NCBI GenBank assembly: GCA_963995505.1 | Contig: OZ023187.1 | Span: forward strand, 12,983,176 to 13,047,175 | From: Hypericum androsaemum | Lineage: Eukaryota; Streptophyta; Magnoliopsida; Malpighiales; Hypericaceae | DNA length: 64,000 nucleotides | Direction: 5' to 3' | In this document: positions 11,136-23,206 of the stretch, one piece after another | Numbering within the stretch: position 1 is the stretch's first letter | Layout of the letters: every line of letters starts with the position of its first letter | Translations under genes and position numbers: made by a program | Notes under the pieces: generated by a model | Told to the model about the DNA's origin: nothing | Seen by the model: the letters and a program-made list of their open reading frames with translations, nothing else | Databases searched by the model: none

Positions 11136-13179
11136 ATGACTGGTTCTTGGTTCGACGAAAACTTCAATGACTTCTCCGATGAATTTTTCAATGATCTGGA
11201 TGACTTCAAATGCTATGACATTGGCTTGGAGGATGTTGAGCCGAATTATGCCGGAGAAGATTGGGAAACCAAGTTGCAAAATATTGAGCCTCCGCCTTTT
11301 AGTTTCTTGACGGGTTTTCCCTCTAATGCCTTTGAAAATGTCAAGAATGATTTGAAAGTGAAGAATGAAAATGTCAAGAATGATTTGAAAGTGAAGAAGA
11401 GTTCTGTAGTCTCTGTGAGTTATATTACTCTGTCGTTGCCTACATAGTTATTTGCCACTTATTGCAGCTGTCATGTCTGATGGGCTGAATTTATGCCTCT
11501 AGAATATGATTTTATTGCTGTTGAGGACTATGCCTTGCAGATGAAATGAAATTGTGCTGATCCTATTCCTGTTTTCACTAAGAAGTATTAGATTCCATAT
11601 GTCCCTACGGTCTCTGTGCCGAGTCTCTGCTTATGTTGCATCAGTGATTCTAGTATTTTATGTTGTGGGCGTAGTTTAACCAAATTTGCATATAAATGGT
11701 TTTGGTGTTTATAATATATCAAGTTTCTTCGTGAGCCAGTAGCTCATCCAAGTTACAGGTTAATTGTAGATAACTTAGAGAATTGCTGTTTAAAATGGGG
11801 AACAAAACTTTAAAGATGCGACTCATTATTACTAAGTCAGTTTTAGCACATTAAAAATGTCCATGATGGTTAGCAGCTTAGTAGTAGATTTGTGTGCTCT
11901 TGCTTTTAGCATCAGGAATCCTGCATGAATCTTGGGTTGTACTTATGTGTAACTCAGTTTTATTCTTTTGTGATAAACAAACTTCGAGACCATAGGATAG
12001 ATCTTTTAAAGTTCAGGCTTCCTTCCATGGTTTTGGTCATGTACTAGTTGTAGAATCTTGTTACCTAAGTACATGTCACAAGATGCTTTGGTTTCAGCTT
12101 GCTTTACGTGGGACTTGATCTTGTTAGAGATGCTGCATTGCCTTTTTCATTGATATCCAATCCTTTTTCTCCCCTCTCCGGCCTAGAATTTGAATGGACA
12201 GCCAATTGAATCTTGTATAACACGTGACCTGATCTTGAATTCTCAATTTGTTGGTTCCATGTCATGCATCCCTTTATTGTGTATAATCTATGTGGGAAGG
12301 ACCAATTCCTCATTCGGTTTGTTAAGTAGTTGAGAGACGGAAAATGTTTATTTGATCATTATTTACTTTTTTTCTGTTGTCATCGTTTCTTTATCTTTTC
12401 TCTCGATTGAATATGGTTTTTATTTTTTCTGGAATTTTTGTTTATGGAATTTTGTTTGCCAGGTCCAGTGTGACGAGACTCCGCAGCTCAAACAATGGCC
12501 TGCGACTGGGGACCTATGTAGCAAATTTCCAACCGTCCATAACAATTCAGGTGGCAAATATCTGCATACATTGCGGACATGCAGTCCTGTTTCAGTTCTT
12601 GAAAGCAGCAGCACCAGCAGCTCTTCCTCAGCTGAAAATCTTATGCCGTGTTTCCCAAAAGTTGGCGTCCCGGTTAAGCGTCCTAGAAGCAAACGTTGCT
12701 ATACCCCACGGCGCACATTCCCTATATTAGCAGTGCCAAGTGCTTCCAGGAGATATCGTCGTTTGGCTACTTCCGAGTTAGATTCGGAGTTCTACGCCGG
12801 GGATATGGAATTTGATGCTGCTAAGAAGAGCCAGCATAAGAAAAAGAATCTGACTAGGATCTCTTCTGGGATGGAGATTACAGAACCCTCCTCGGATTCT
12901 GGTGAAACCAGAAAATGCACCCACTGCCAGGTTACTAAAACTCCTCAATGGAGAGAAGGGCCAATGGGACCGAAAACACTTTGCAACGCTTGTGGAGTTC
13001 GTTATCGATCAGGTCGCCTTTTCCCCGAGTACAGGCCTGCTGCAAGCCCTACTTTTGTTCCATCCGTGCACTCCAACTCTCACCGGAAGGTCTTGGAGAT
13101 GAGGAAAAAGTTTGTCCGGCCGAGTGAACCAGCTGTTATGGCTAGACAGGTAGCTTCTGCTGCAGATTATTCATTTTGA
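11136..13179 (+). CDS. GATA-type zinc-finger transcription factor, plant subfamily I
   Basis: Nuclear factor expected to bind WGATAR sites. Coding exons are 11136-11414 and 12463-13179, phase 0, giving 331 residues. The N-terminus starts [20 protein letters not shown], the acidic opening typical of the GATA8/GATA11-like group. Basic stretches around residues 163-175 (VKRPRSKR) and 213-222 (KKSQHKKKN) are likely nuclear localisation signals. The single finger has Cys at about 245, 248, 267 and 270, that is C-X2-C-X18-C-X2-C with [19 protein letters not shown], followed by RYRSGRL and the subfamily tail [10 protein letters not shown]. The reading frame is intact. An 11-residue in-frame tandem repeat ([10 protein letters not shown] plus N/K) lies at about residues 67-90. 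A Mutator-like element sits just upstream and a duplicated 3' flank downstream. Confidence 0.93.
11331..11399 (+). repeat. 33-bp in-frame tandem duplication in the GATA coding exon
   Basis: The unit starting GAAAATGTCAAGAATGATTT occurs twice in tandem, adding 11 residues near the end of the first coding exon. The units are almost identical, pointing to a recent duplication. It preserves frame and lies outside the zinc finger. Confidence 0.85.
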
Positions 13180-13790
13180 TAAAGCAATTCGTTGGTTTAG
13201 GATTAGAGAAGCAGCCTCGTTAGTTGGAAGTCGTCTGTTTCTCGATCTCCCGCTTCCATTTTATTCCGTTCGCCTTTGTTCTGTTTGTACATTTTATTTA
13301 AGTAAGGACTAGTAATCTTTAGATGAGAGATGATTGCAGCAGCAGCAGCAGCAGTGGGAAGGCGGTACGAGCTTAGAATAGACGGCATCTCTCGAGTGTA
13401 TCGGGGAAGAAGGTAAGCTAGTAAGGTAGTCTTAGAACTAGAGGTTTTTAGTGATTTCAGTTTCATGTTAGCCCTTTGATGAGCATGGTAGCTGTTCTTT
13501 TTATCCTCTTTGTTACAAAGTATTGTCTTTCTGCAGCAGTTTAGCAAGTTGGCCAGAACAGTACTGGTTAGTTGTTGTAAGACTTGGTTGTTCTTTGTAG
13601 GCAGTTTCAATTTTGTATATTGCATGTCGAGGAAATTCAGTTTTTTTTTTGTTTCGTACGAATTAATTGATCTAGTGGGTATTGAAATATTAGTTGATTT
13701 CGACAAATGTAGTACCATTTTGAGGAGGTCTTCTCCTAACAGCAAGAAACGGCAGAGTAACCTAGGCCAAAACTTTTTTTTTAACTAATA
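13180..13790 (+). other. GATA gene 3' UTR and downstream flank (duplication copy 1)
   Basis: Non-coding. Contains a (CAG)n tract at 13337-13354. From about 13413 to 13658 it matches 16429-16477 plus 21885-22103, showing that this flank was duplicated. GTAAGC at 13413 and TTCTGCAG near 13536 could delimit a 3' UTR intron, but that is not established. Confidence 0.6.
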
Positions 13791-13794
13791 TTCA

Positions 13795-14838
13795 AGTGGC
13801 CGATTTTCTTTTTTTTGTCATGTGAAATGATATTTATACCCTTACACAAAAAAATTATCTCCTTCAACTTTTCAACAACCTTGAACATCAAGAATAAACA
13901 AACAAAAAAACACCAATTAGATTAGAGGGAGGTTGGCTGGTTTCTTTCTGGGAGGAGATAGGACAAGACATCAAGGAGAGGGGACCATGTCCATGTCCTT
14001 GGCTCTAGTATCATTCGTAACAAAGTGTGTCGTTATTGCAGTTCTTCAGAAAATAGGTTTTCCAAGAAGACTTAGATTTGAAGAACAATCCGCAGTCAAA
14101 ACGTTGAACACCATTTGAGACCACAAGAAAAGAAAAAAAAAACAGTTCATCAACCGACAAAATCGACCAGTTGTTAGAATTACACGGTGTAACCAGACAG
14201 GTCAACAAACTGTTTTGTCGAGTCAACAAATATGTTCTCTTAATCCAAATTACCCAACAAATTGGGGATGAATCCTAATTTCAAATTGGATGAAAGTCTA
14301 AGCCCTAATTCATATTGCGATGTTGTTGCAATGTTTGTGTTTGATTTGGTCGACTTCTCCACGGCCACGTCGTCTTCTCCTCCCTTTACAACCATGTCTT
14401 CTTCACGTCGTCTTCTCCTCACTTTACATCGGCGTCCTCCAACCGTCCTCGTTGCTGCCGACGTCGGTGAAGCGATTCTCGTCGGTGAATGGGGTTGAGT
14501 TTTGTCGCAACCCAGAACGAGGTTGAATGGGTTTGGGTTTTTGTTGATTAATTTGGTGTTGTGTTCTTGAAATCTGAGGTTTTTTTGGATTGTTTTTGTT
14601 TATTCTTGGTGTTACAAGGTTCTTCTATGGTTGAAGATGAAAATTATATTTTAATTTTTTTAAGGGCATAAAGGTTATTTCACATGATAAAAAATCGAAG
14701 ATCAAACGGTGATATCAGCCAGAGATCCGAGACCAACATCTTTACAAAGAGCGGGGATGGCAAAATAATTTTTTGAATAACAGAGATTCTTTTCGTAATT
14801 ATGACATAGACCATGGACCTGAGAATAATTTATCCTTA
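13795..14838. mobile_element. Mutator-like element remnant within GATA flank copy 1
   Basis: The right end read on the minus strand (GGATAAATTATTCTCAGGTCC at 14838 inward, then TTTTTTATCATGTGAAATAACC) resembles the other Mutator-like elements here. The left edge holds the matching inner portion (TTTTTTGTCATGTGAAATGATATTTATACCC) and the phrase AAAAAAATTATCTCCTTCAAC, shared with the element at 2936-3890. The outermost left repeat appears lost. The interior (14300-14520) has GC-richer C/T-biased sequence without a recognisable protein. Confidence 0.55.
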
Positions 14839-14839
14839 T

Positions 14840-15250
14840 TTTTTGGACACGTGTGCAGTAACGGTGTGTAGTAACGGCAGAGAGATTATAATGATGTGAA
14901 TAGGAATGAGTAAGATGGGTTGGTGGCAAATTGGGAGATTAGCATGGTACAAGAAACATTATTTGGTCGGAAACTCTTTTAAGTTCGAGATGTCTAAAAA
15001 ATAATACAAATTTGTTATCACTTAAATTAGGTGATCCGAGTTGTGTCTGGTTACAAAGAGTGACTAATTTTAACATAACAATGTTTTCATGAATCAACAT
15101 TTTTAGTTGAAATAAAATAACTTTTTACCACTCGATCCATATAAATCAATGAGAACAGCAGTAGTGACGGGTCACTTGGCCTTATCAGGCCATTTTAAAC
15201 CCACATCTACTTTGTTTGGACACTTCTAGGCCACGTAGTAGCTATCTGCA
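14840..15250. repeat. Duplicated block, copy 1 (partner at 32845-33300)
   Basis: Sequence from AACGGCAGAGAGATTATAATGATGTG through GGCCACGTAGTAGCTATC is clearly homologous to 32845-33300, with scattered substitutions and indels. Together with the 13413-13658 block it defines a tandem segmental duplication of the GATA downstream region. No coding potential. Confidence 0.85.
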
Positions 15251-16428
15251 AATTATGGAGCCAAAACTTCCTCTGGCTCATTTGGTTCAATTCAACACCG
15301 ACAAATGTTGTAAGCTTTGTTTTATTTCTAGATCGGTTAATGAAATCGCCAATTGAATCACGTCTCATACTTGTTCAAATGCAGTCGCATCCAATTGGGT
15401 CTTTGATCCGCCTCTAGAGCTTCGCTCTCTATTGTACCAGGACACTCTTTCTTGATGAATATATTCAGGGGATCCATTCTCAAAAAACAAATCTAAAAAA
15501 AACCGATAAATGTTGCATTTAATTTTTTTACTTTTATTTAAATCCAATAGTTGGTGCAAGTGGTAAAAGAATTGATCAAATTTAAATTATACGAATATAA
15601 ATATGAGAGAGTCACTTTCTAAAATAGGGTCTAACGGTGTTCGACTTTAAATATAATTTTTTTTAAATGTTTTTAAACGACTGGGTAAATGCATGCAAAC
15701 ACCCGTTTTATTTGATGGGTATCGACCGGGAATCCGACTCGGAGTTGCTAAGACATGGACTTGTAGGAACAGTAGACGACAGGACAGGTTCACCTAAGCC
15801 ACCCTGCCTTTTTGCTGTCCTGTCGTCGTCGTTATAATGTTGGATAAATTATGCAGCGGCGCAGTATTCTTGCCGACACGCACCGTTTCGTTGGTCTAAT
15901 TGACGGATTTTATTTGACAGATTTTAAGTTTTAATTTTTGAAAACTAAATAGTGTTAAATAATTGTTAGTAATATTTTTTAAAGATTTTATTTAACTAGA
16001 ATTCGAATCTCCAGTATAAATGGTTTTAAAAAATACCATCTCTCTCCGCGCATTTATTCGCCGACCGCAGTAGCTGAGGAAAGGATGTCGTCCCGTGATG
16101 GATGGATTTCGCAGTGGGCTTATTGTGTGGAATATGAGTACAATTAATCAACAAAAAACTATGAAAATTTTACGATCAAATTTACAGAGCTTGTTTTATA
16201 TATTTTTATTATGTTTGAATATATCAATTGAACTTGTCTCCCCTGAGCGTGGTCCTACTTTTTATGAGAGAAGCTGTCCCTGTTAATTACGTTGGAGACG
16301 ACACATTGAGAAAGAGAGGTGTACTTGGCCAGAATTCAATTCGTTGTTCTAACCTAAACTTAAGTGACAAAATCACAATCCAAAAAGAATATATAACCAC
16401 CTCGACGGTATTCGTCGACAACATTACT
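15251..16428. other. Intergenic DNA between the two duplication copies
   Basis: AT-rich. Only short chance reading frames (for example around 16095-16437). I see no protein family or bounded element. Confidence 0.5.
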
Positions 16429-16477
16429 AGAAAGTAAGCTAGTAAGGTAGTCTTAGAACTAGAGATTTAGTGATTTC
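16429..16477. repeat. GATA flank duplication, copy 2, left part
   Basis: GTAAGCTAGTAAGGTAGTCT and the following bases match 13413 onward. The block is cut at ATTTC by the LTR element at 16478 and resumes at 21885 with the same ATTTC, so the five bases are the insertion target duplication. Confidence 0.85.
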
Positions 16478-17460
16478 TGTTGGGTTTGAATGCATATTTA
16501 ATGCATTTGGACCTAGTTGAAAGACCCAAGCTGAAAAGTCAAAGTTGGAAAGCCCAAGCTGAGGAATGGATTACCACATCGGAAATCGCAAGGGGATTTT
16601 TCCCTGTTTATAAGGTGAAGCTCCAAGCTGATGTAACATTAAATGTTCCACATGAAGAGCTGACCGAGGCTGTCTGCGAGGATGGTGCGAGGCACCATCC
16701 GAGCACGAGCACGCGCCCGCGCTCGCACACGCGCGTGTGCGCATGGTGCATTGGACGCAGGTCACAATGGGCGCTTTGTGGTGCACTTGGCACTGCGCAT
16801 CGTCGCGAGGAGCTGGAGGAGCCTTAAGTATTTTGTCCGAGTTCGGAGAGAGCTGCGTAGCTACCGAAGTGACGAGGGGCTGCAAGCGCCTTCCAGGATG
16901 GCCACCGAAGAGGCACGAAGGGCTGGAACGTCCTGGAGACTTCTAGACGGCCGAAGGGTTGCGAGATCCCTCGTGAAGGAGTGCCAGCAAAGTCTGGACG
17001 CACATGGAAGGATCCAGAATGCCACCGAAGGGCCACGAGCGCACGAGCGATCTGGCTGCCTGCCTGAGTCACAACTCTTCGGAAGTGCCTCATGCCCCTT
17101 CGGAGTGCCTGCCTGCCACTCTTCCAGCACCTATAAATAGGCATCTCCCCCTCATTTGCACACTATCCAAGCAGCAAGTGCATTCCATAAGTATTGTTGT
17201 CTTCTTCTCTCCCCCCATTCTTCACTTACAAATAGTCAGTCCGAAAGTTCTGGGTATATAAGGGTTCGCCCGAAAGTTTCGAGATACGTGTGCAACGTTC
17301 TTAGAAATACATGAACATTCATTGTATCTTGGGGACGATTGCCGTAGCCCGTATCGCACTGAAATATACGGGGCAATCTCGTCTTACGGAGAAAGTGTCC
17401 AACACTTGCCTTGACTGCCGTAGATCCTAATCAAGTACACCGAACCCTCTGACTACAACA
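16478..17460 (+). repeat. 5' LTR of the copia element
   Basis: Contains a TATA box CTATAAATAG at 17131-17140 and, at about 16690-16745, an alternating purine-pyrimidine tract rich in CG and CA. The long antisense and sense open frames in this GC-rich LTR are not genes. Confidence 0.93.
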
Positions 17461-17489
17461 ATCGTAAGACGAGATTCGTGTACTTGAAG

Positions 17490-20299
17490 ATGGCATCGTC
17501 AAGCACCGAAACACTGACAACGGTATCAGGAACTGTCCACGCCGAAAGGCCAGCGAAGTTCAACGGTACCGAGTTCAAGTGATGGCAACAGAAGATGACG
17601 TTCTATCTGACCACGCTCAACCTAGTTCGGTTTCTGAAAAAGGAAGCACCGAAGATAGCGGAAAACGAGACAGATTAACAGAAGATCAACGCTCTCGACG
17701 CGTGGAGTCACAGCGACTTCCTGTGCCAGAACTACATCCTGAATGGACTAGACGACACGCTCTACAACGTCTACACAGTAGCCAAGACCGCTAAGGAGCT
17801 GTGGAGTTCACTCGAGAAGAAGTACAAAATGGAGGATGCCGGGAAAAAGAAATTCATCGTCAGATGATTCCTCGACTTCAAGATGGTGGACTCCAAGAAG
17901 GTCATCGACCAAGTGCATGAGTTGCAGCTGATCCTTCACGAGATCCAAGCCAAAGGGATGCAACTCAGCGAGTCCTTTCAAGTAGCTGCGATGATCGACA
18001 AGCTCCCCCCACTCTGGAAGGACTTCAAGAGCTACCTCAAGCACAAGAGGAAGGACATGGGCCTAGAAGACCTGATAGCGAGACTTAGGATCGAGGAAGA
18101 CAACCGAAAGTCCAAAGTCAAGCAAAGCAAGGCCAACTCTGAGACTACCGTGCACCTCACCGAGGGAAAAGGTGGCAAAAAAAGGAAGAAGTACGGGGAT
18201 AAGCAGGAGAAGCAAGAGCCCAAGAAGAAAAAGAACAAGAAGATCAAGGGCGACTGCTACAACTGCGGTAAACCCGACCACATGGCTAAGGACTGTCGCC
18301 AGCCGAAGTAGGACGACCAAGGAAAGGCTAACCTGGCTGAAGACTTGTCCGAATTGGATATGTCAGCCGTGGTGTTTGAAGCCAACCTGGTGGACAATCC
18401 GAGAGAGTGGTTCGTGGATACAGGAGCTACCCGCCACGTCTGCTCGGACAAGGAGATGTTCTTGAACTATATCCCAATCACCGGCCAAAAGCTATTCATG
18501 GGAAACTCTGCAATGTCCAAGATCGTCGGTCTGGGTAAGGTGGTCCTGAAGCCCTGAGATAAACGTGGGAATGGTCATAGAATCAAGGAACACAATGTTC
18601 TTTGAGAATAGCTTTCCTAATAAGGAAAGAAAGGAAGGAAGTCCAAAGAAAAGGGCTCACGAGACTACGCGAGGGTCAGATCAGGAAGATGATGAACCTA
18701 GACGTAGTAAACGGACGAAGGTAACTAAATCTTTTGGTCTGGATTATCTAACCTATGCGTTAGAAGATGAACCCAGGACAATCCAAGAGGCATTGTCCAG
18801 TCCAGATGCTCCTCTCTGGAAGGAAGCTATCAATAGTGAGATAGAATCTATTATGCAAAACCACACATGAGAAATCGTAGATCTCCCACCGGGCTGCAAA
18901 CCTTTGGGATGCAGGTGGATCCTAAAAAGGAAATACAAAGCTGATGGATCAATCGATAAGTACAAAACTCGATTGGTAGCTAAGGGGTTCAAACAGAAGG
19001 AGGGACATGATTTCTTTGACACGTATTCACCGGTCACAAGAATCACATCAATTAAAGTACTCATAGTTGTTGCGGTACTCTATAATCTCGAGATCTACCA
19101 AATGGACGTAAAAATAGCTTTCCTAAATAGAGAACTGGAAGAGGAGATATACATGGAGGAACCTGAAGGATTTGTGGCTCCCGGTCAAGAGCATAAAGTG
19201 TGTCGGCTAGTCAAATTACTATACGGGCTAAAACAAGCGCCGAAACAGTGGCACGAGAAATTTGACAGGACAATGCTGTCGAATGGATTTAAGATCAATG
19301 AGTGCGATAAATGTGTTTACACCTGAAGCTTACGTAATTGTATGTCTCTACGTAGATGACTTACTAATTATGGGAAGCAATAAAGAGGTTATTGTGAAAA
19401 CTAAGAACATATTAAAGGACCACTTTGACATGAAAGATATGGGTCTGGCAGACGTCATACTAGGAATAAAAATCTCTAGGAAAGCTAACAAAATTATCTT
19501 GACGTAATCCCACTACGTGGAAAGCGTGCTCAAGAAATTTGAAGCCTTTAACAAATCTCCGGTTAAGACTCCAGTAGATTTGAATCTACACTTAGCCAAG
19601 AATCGAGGGGACCCAGTATCTCAACTGAGGTATGCGCAAATTATCGGGAGCTTGATGTATTTAACAAACTGCACACGTCCCGATATTGGGTACTCAGTTA
19701 GTAAACTTAGTAGATTCACAAGTAATCTAGGGAAGGATCACTGGCTAGCTCTGGAAAGGATTTTACGGTATTTAAAATATACCATAAACTATGGCATACA
19801 TTATGCTAAATATCCAGCTATATTAGAAGGATACAGTGACGCAAACTGGATATCAGACACTAAGGACTCCAAATCCACGAGTGGATACGTATTCACCATA
19901 GGAGGAGGAGCTGTGTCTTAGAAGTCCTCTAAACAAACATGCATAGCTCGATCCACCATGGAGTCGGAGTTTATAGCATTAGACAAAGCTGGGGAAGAAG
20001 CTGAATGGCTCAGAAACTTCCTAGAGGATATTCCGTGCTGGAGCAAACCGGTGCCTCCCGTATTGATACATTGTGATAGCATATCTGCAATCGGGAGAGC
20101 ACAAAGTACAATGTACAATAAAAAGTCTTGACATATCCGTCGGAGATACAATACCGTTAGACAGTTGATCTCTAGTGGGGTGATCACTATTAATTACGTA
20201 AAGTCCAAGGACAACTTAGCTGATCTTTTTATGAAAGGAATCAATATAGATCAAATGTACAACGCAGTAAGGGAAATGAGATTAAAATTCACACACTAA
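17490..20299 (+). pseudogene. Copia gag-protease-RT-RNase H polyprotein, broken and integrase-less
   Basis: Starts MASSSTETLT at 17490. Gag (UBN2-type) runs to about 18311 with a CCHC knuckle [14 protein letters not shown] at about 18255-18297. The protease motif FVDTGATRHVC is at 18409-18441. Frame is then lost; the next stretch (from about 18565) starts with VIESRNTMFFENSFP, the region that follows integrase in copia elements, so the whole integrase is deleted. Reverse transcriptase (CRWILKRKYKADGSIDKYK, then LYVDDLL at about 19350) and RNase H (YSDANW at about 19831, ending ADLFMKGI near 20220) follow. In-frame stops occur about every few hundred bases, several of them TGG to TGA/TAG or CAA to TAA changes, as expected from cytosine deamination of methylated DNA. 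It cannot be autonomous. Confidence 0.92.
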
Positions 20300-20842
20300 A
20301 GAACGTCCATAGTGGTAACTCAACCATGATGAGTGGAGATCTCAGAAACTTGGTTCAATGAGACAACTAAGTTATGGAGGGTTCAGTTAATCACCTGGAA
20401 CCTATCTCATTCTCAGAAGCTACTCAGGTGTTAACCTGCAGAGGTGTGGTAAGGTTAAGCATTACACTTCTAATGATTCCTATACCTTGATAAAGGTAGA
20501 GTATGGCAGGATACTCCTGATAGGAGATCACCTATGTAAGTGTGAAGTGAGGCCACTTCAAATGAAAAAAATACTTATGAATCTAAGATACGGTTCATGG
20601 TTGAAACAGACACAACATGAGAACCCAAATATACTAGGGTTATTATTGTGTAAATATTATTGTCTTGGTTTACGTCAAAAGTTGACGGTTCAAGACATCA
20701 CATTCACCGAGCAGCGAGTAAATCCGATAACATATTACTAGAGAAGGTTCAAAGCCACAAGCTGCCTGTCTCGATGCAGTAATAACACATCAGAACTTTC
20801 GATTAGAGTCTGCATGCATTAATCATCATTCATGTGGGGGAT

Positions 20843-21884
20843 TGTTGGGTTTGAATGCATATTTAATGCATTTGGACCAAGCTGAAAGGCCCAAGCTGGA
20901 AAGCCCAAGCTGAGGAAGGGATTACCACATCGGAAATCGTAAGGGATTTTTTCCTGTTTATAAGGTGAAGTTCTAAGCTGGTGTAACATTAAATATTCCA
21001 CCTGAAGAGCTGACCGAGGCTGCCTGCGAGGATGGTGCGAAGCACCATCCGAGCACGAGCACGAGCACACACACGCGCACGCGCCCGCGCTCGTGCATAC
21101 ACGTGTGCGTGTGCGCATGGCGTATTAGACGCAGGTCGCAATGGGCACTTTGTGACGCACTTGGCACTTCACACGTGCGCATCGTCGCGAGGAGCTGGAG
21201 GAGCCTTAAGTATTTTGACCGAGTTCGAAGAGAGCTGCGTAGCTACCGAAGTGACGAGGGGCTGCGAGCGCCTTCTAGGATGGCCACCGAAGAGGCACGA
21301 AGGGCTGGAACATCCTGGAGACTTCCAGACGACCAAAGGGTTGCGAGATCCCTCGTGAAGGAGTGCCAGCAAAGTTTGGACGCACCTGGAAGGATCCAGA
21401 ATACCACCGAAGGGCCACGAGCGTAGCCAGCCTGTCTGCCTAGCGAAGGGACATCTTCGAAGGGCCACGAGCAATCTGGCTGCCTGCCTGAGTCGCATCT
21501 CTTTGGAAGTACCTCGTGCCCCTTCGGAGTACCTGCCTGCCACTCTTCCAGCACCTATAAATAAGCCTCTCTCCCTCATTTGCACACTATCCCAGCAGCA
21601 AGTGCATTCTATAAGTATTGTTATTTTCTTCTCTCCCCCCGTTCTTCACTTACAAATAGTCCGTCCGAAAGTTCTGGGTATATAAGGGTTCTCCCGAAAG
21701 TTTTGAGATACGTGTGTAACGTTCTTGGAAATGCCCAAACAGTCGTTGTATCTTGGGGACGATTGCCGTAGCCCGTACCGCACTGAAATAAATGGGACAA
21801 TCTCGTCTTACGGAGAAAGTGTCCAACACTTGCCTCGACTGTCGTAGATCCTAATCAAGTACACCGAACCCTCCGACTACAACA
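20843..21884 (+). repeat. 3' LTR of the copia element
   Basis: Matches the 5' LTR but is 59 bp longer overall, mostly from an extra copy of the GAAGGGCCACGAGC-containing segment at about 21425-21470 and a longer alternating GC/CA tract at 21049-21118. TATA box at 21555-21564. Ends ACAACA and is followed by the target duplication ATTTC. Confidence 0.93.
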
Positions 21885-22103
21885 ATTTCAGTTTCATGTT
21901 AACCCTTTGATGAGCCAAGTTTATGATTTAGTGTCAGGTAGCTGTTCTTTTTATCCCCTTTTTTGTAAAATATATCTTTCTGCAGCAGTTTAGCAAGTTG
22001 TCCAGAACAGTACTGGTTAGTTTTTGTAAAGACTTGGTTTGTTCTTTGTAAGCAGTTTTGTCTATTGCATGTAGAGGATATTCAATTTTTTTTTGTTTCG
22101 TAC
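21885..22103. repeat. GATA flank duplication, copy 2, middle part
   Basis: Resumes the homology interrupted at 16477: TTTCAGTTTCATGTTA, CTTTCTGCAGCAGTTTAGCAAG and CAGAACAGTACTGGTTAG all match 13455-13658, with a short extra segment near 21917-21930. Confidence 0.88.
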
Positions 22104-22127
22104 AACTTTTGTTTGCCTGAAAGACTC

Positions 22128-23206
22128 TTTTTTTAGAGATAAATGTGTCACAATGCCTATATTAAATAATAGGTTACAATACAGTAAAGATAAACACAAA
22201 GACAGAAGGCGACAAGACCAAACAGAAGACGATAGCCAATCCAATGACTGCAAAGTGGCACAGGGGGGAGCGATGGACAGTCGACAAGGCACGAAAGCCA
22301 AACGACCGGGTGAGATTCTGCCGTAGCTTTGTAAAGCTACGGCCAATAACCACGAGACGAGCTTGTGAGCATTTGAATGCATACGAGATACACGCAAATG
22401 AGAGCCAAGGTCGACAAAGGTCAACCGAGACAAGGTTCTCCACCTTCAACCACCAGAAAGACACTGAAAATCGAATGGATCTCGAATCGAACAACAATCG
22501 ATCCAAGCAAAAGCAATAAAGCACAACACAAAGCCAGATGAAATCACTAAACAAGAGCGACTCGTGGCAACAAGCAAAACACAAGAGACATAAACAGCAA
22601 CAGAACAAAGCAGAGAAACGAAAGCAAGCAGGAAGCGAGCTAGTCGGGGGGAAGGTCGACGGCGACCAACCCCCGCTCGGGGACCAGCAGCGACTTCAAA
22701 CCTGCAAAGCGAGGATCAGAAGCTGATGGAGATAGACCAGCCCCGGACGGCCGAGCCTTGTGGAGCCCGCTGACAGTAGGCAACGGAGGAAGGAGGAGCA
22801 CCCAAATGGGGCGGCGGCGGGCTAGATGACGAGGAGGAGACTGAGTTGATGGCAAGGCTTGGCCAGCGGTGGAAGGAGGAGGCCGAGCGGAGAGCCGACC
22901 CAAAGATGAGCGACGGAGACGAGGCAGAGACCGGATCTACAACGCCGAGAGCAAAAGCAACGGAGACGAGCGACAGAGACGAGGAGGAGATCAGATCTAC
23001 AACGCCGAGAGCAAAAGCAACGAAGACGAGCGACGAAAACTGAGGCGAGGTGCTTCAACAACCGGAGAAGCACCAACCGGAGGAAGAGAAAAAAAAAAAA
23101 GCTCTACAGAAAAATATCTAGATATTTTTAAGGGAGAGAGAAAAGCTCCTACTGAGAGGAGTGTGAAAAGCTTTGCTGATACTAGAGCTAGGGATCTACA
23201 TGCAAT
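22128..23206 (-). mobile_element. Non-autonomous non-LTR retroposon, copy A
   Basis: Bounded by a 17-bp near-perfect target duplication GTTTG(C/T)CTGAAAGACTC at 22111-22127 and 23207-23223. On the minus strand it ends with a seven-base A tail (TTTTTTT at 22128-22134 on the plus strand), as expected for target-primed reverse transcription. It matches the element at 34698-35955 in several blocks (for example around 22375-22440 and 34945-35010). The 5' part is GC- and purine-rich, with an internal tandem unit around ACAACGCCGAGAGCAAAAGC (22938-22960 and 22998-23020). No reverse transcriptase is encoded; open frames inside are low-complexity and not conserved proteins. Confidence 0.7.

Larger units (their letters stand above)
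16478..21884 (+). mobile_element. Ty1/copia LTR retrotransposon lacking integrase, with 5-bp target duplication ATTTC
   Basis: A 5.4 kb element with LTRs 16478-17460 (983 bp) and 20843-21884 (1042 bp), both beginning TGTTGGG and ending ACAACA. It is flanked by ATTTC at 16473-16477 and 21885-21889. A polypurine tract (CATGTGGGGGAT, 20831-20842) precedes the 3' LTR. Domain order is gag, protease, reverse transcriptase, RNase H, as in copia, but the integrase is missing between protease and reverse transcriptase. Many stop codons break the frame. No canonical initiator-Met primer-binding site follows the 5' LTR. It splits GATA flank copy 2. Confidence 0.95.

Noticed and set aside
12352..12462. 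Extension of the GATA second exon to an upstream ATG
   Set aside because: The sequence is T-rich and ends in a good acceptor (TTTGCCAG); the first coding exon at 11136-11414 joins it in phase.
16571..17144. Several overlapping open frames of 60-150 residues on both strands
   Set aside because: They lie in the GC-rich copia LTR and have matching shadows in the other LTR (20973-21585). Composition effect, no protein features.
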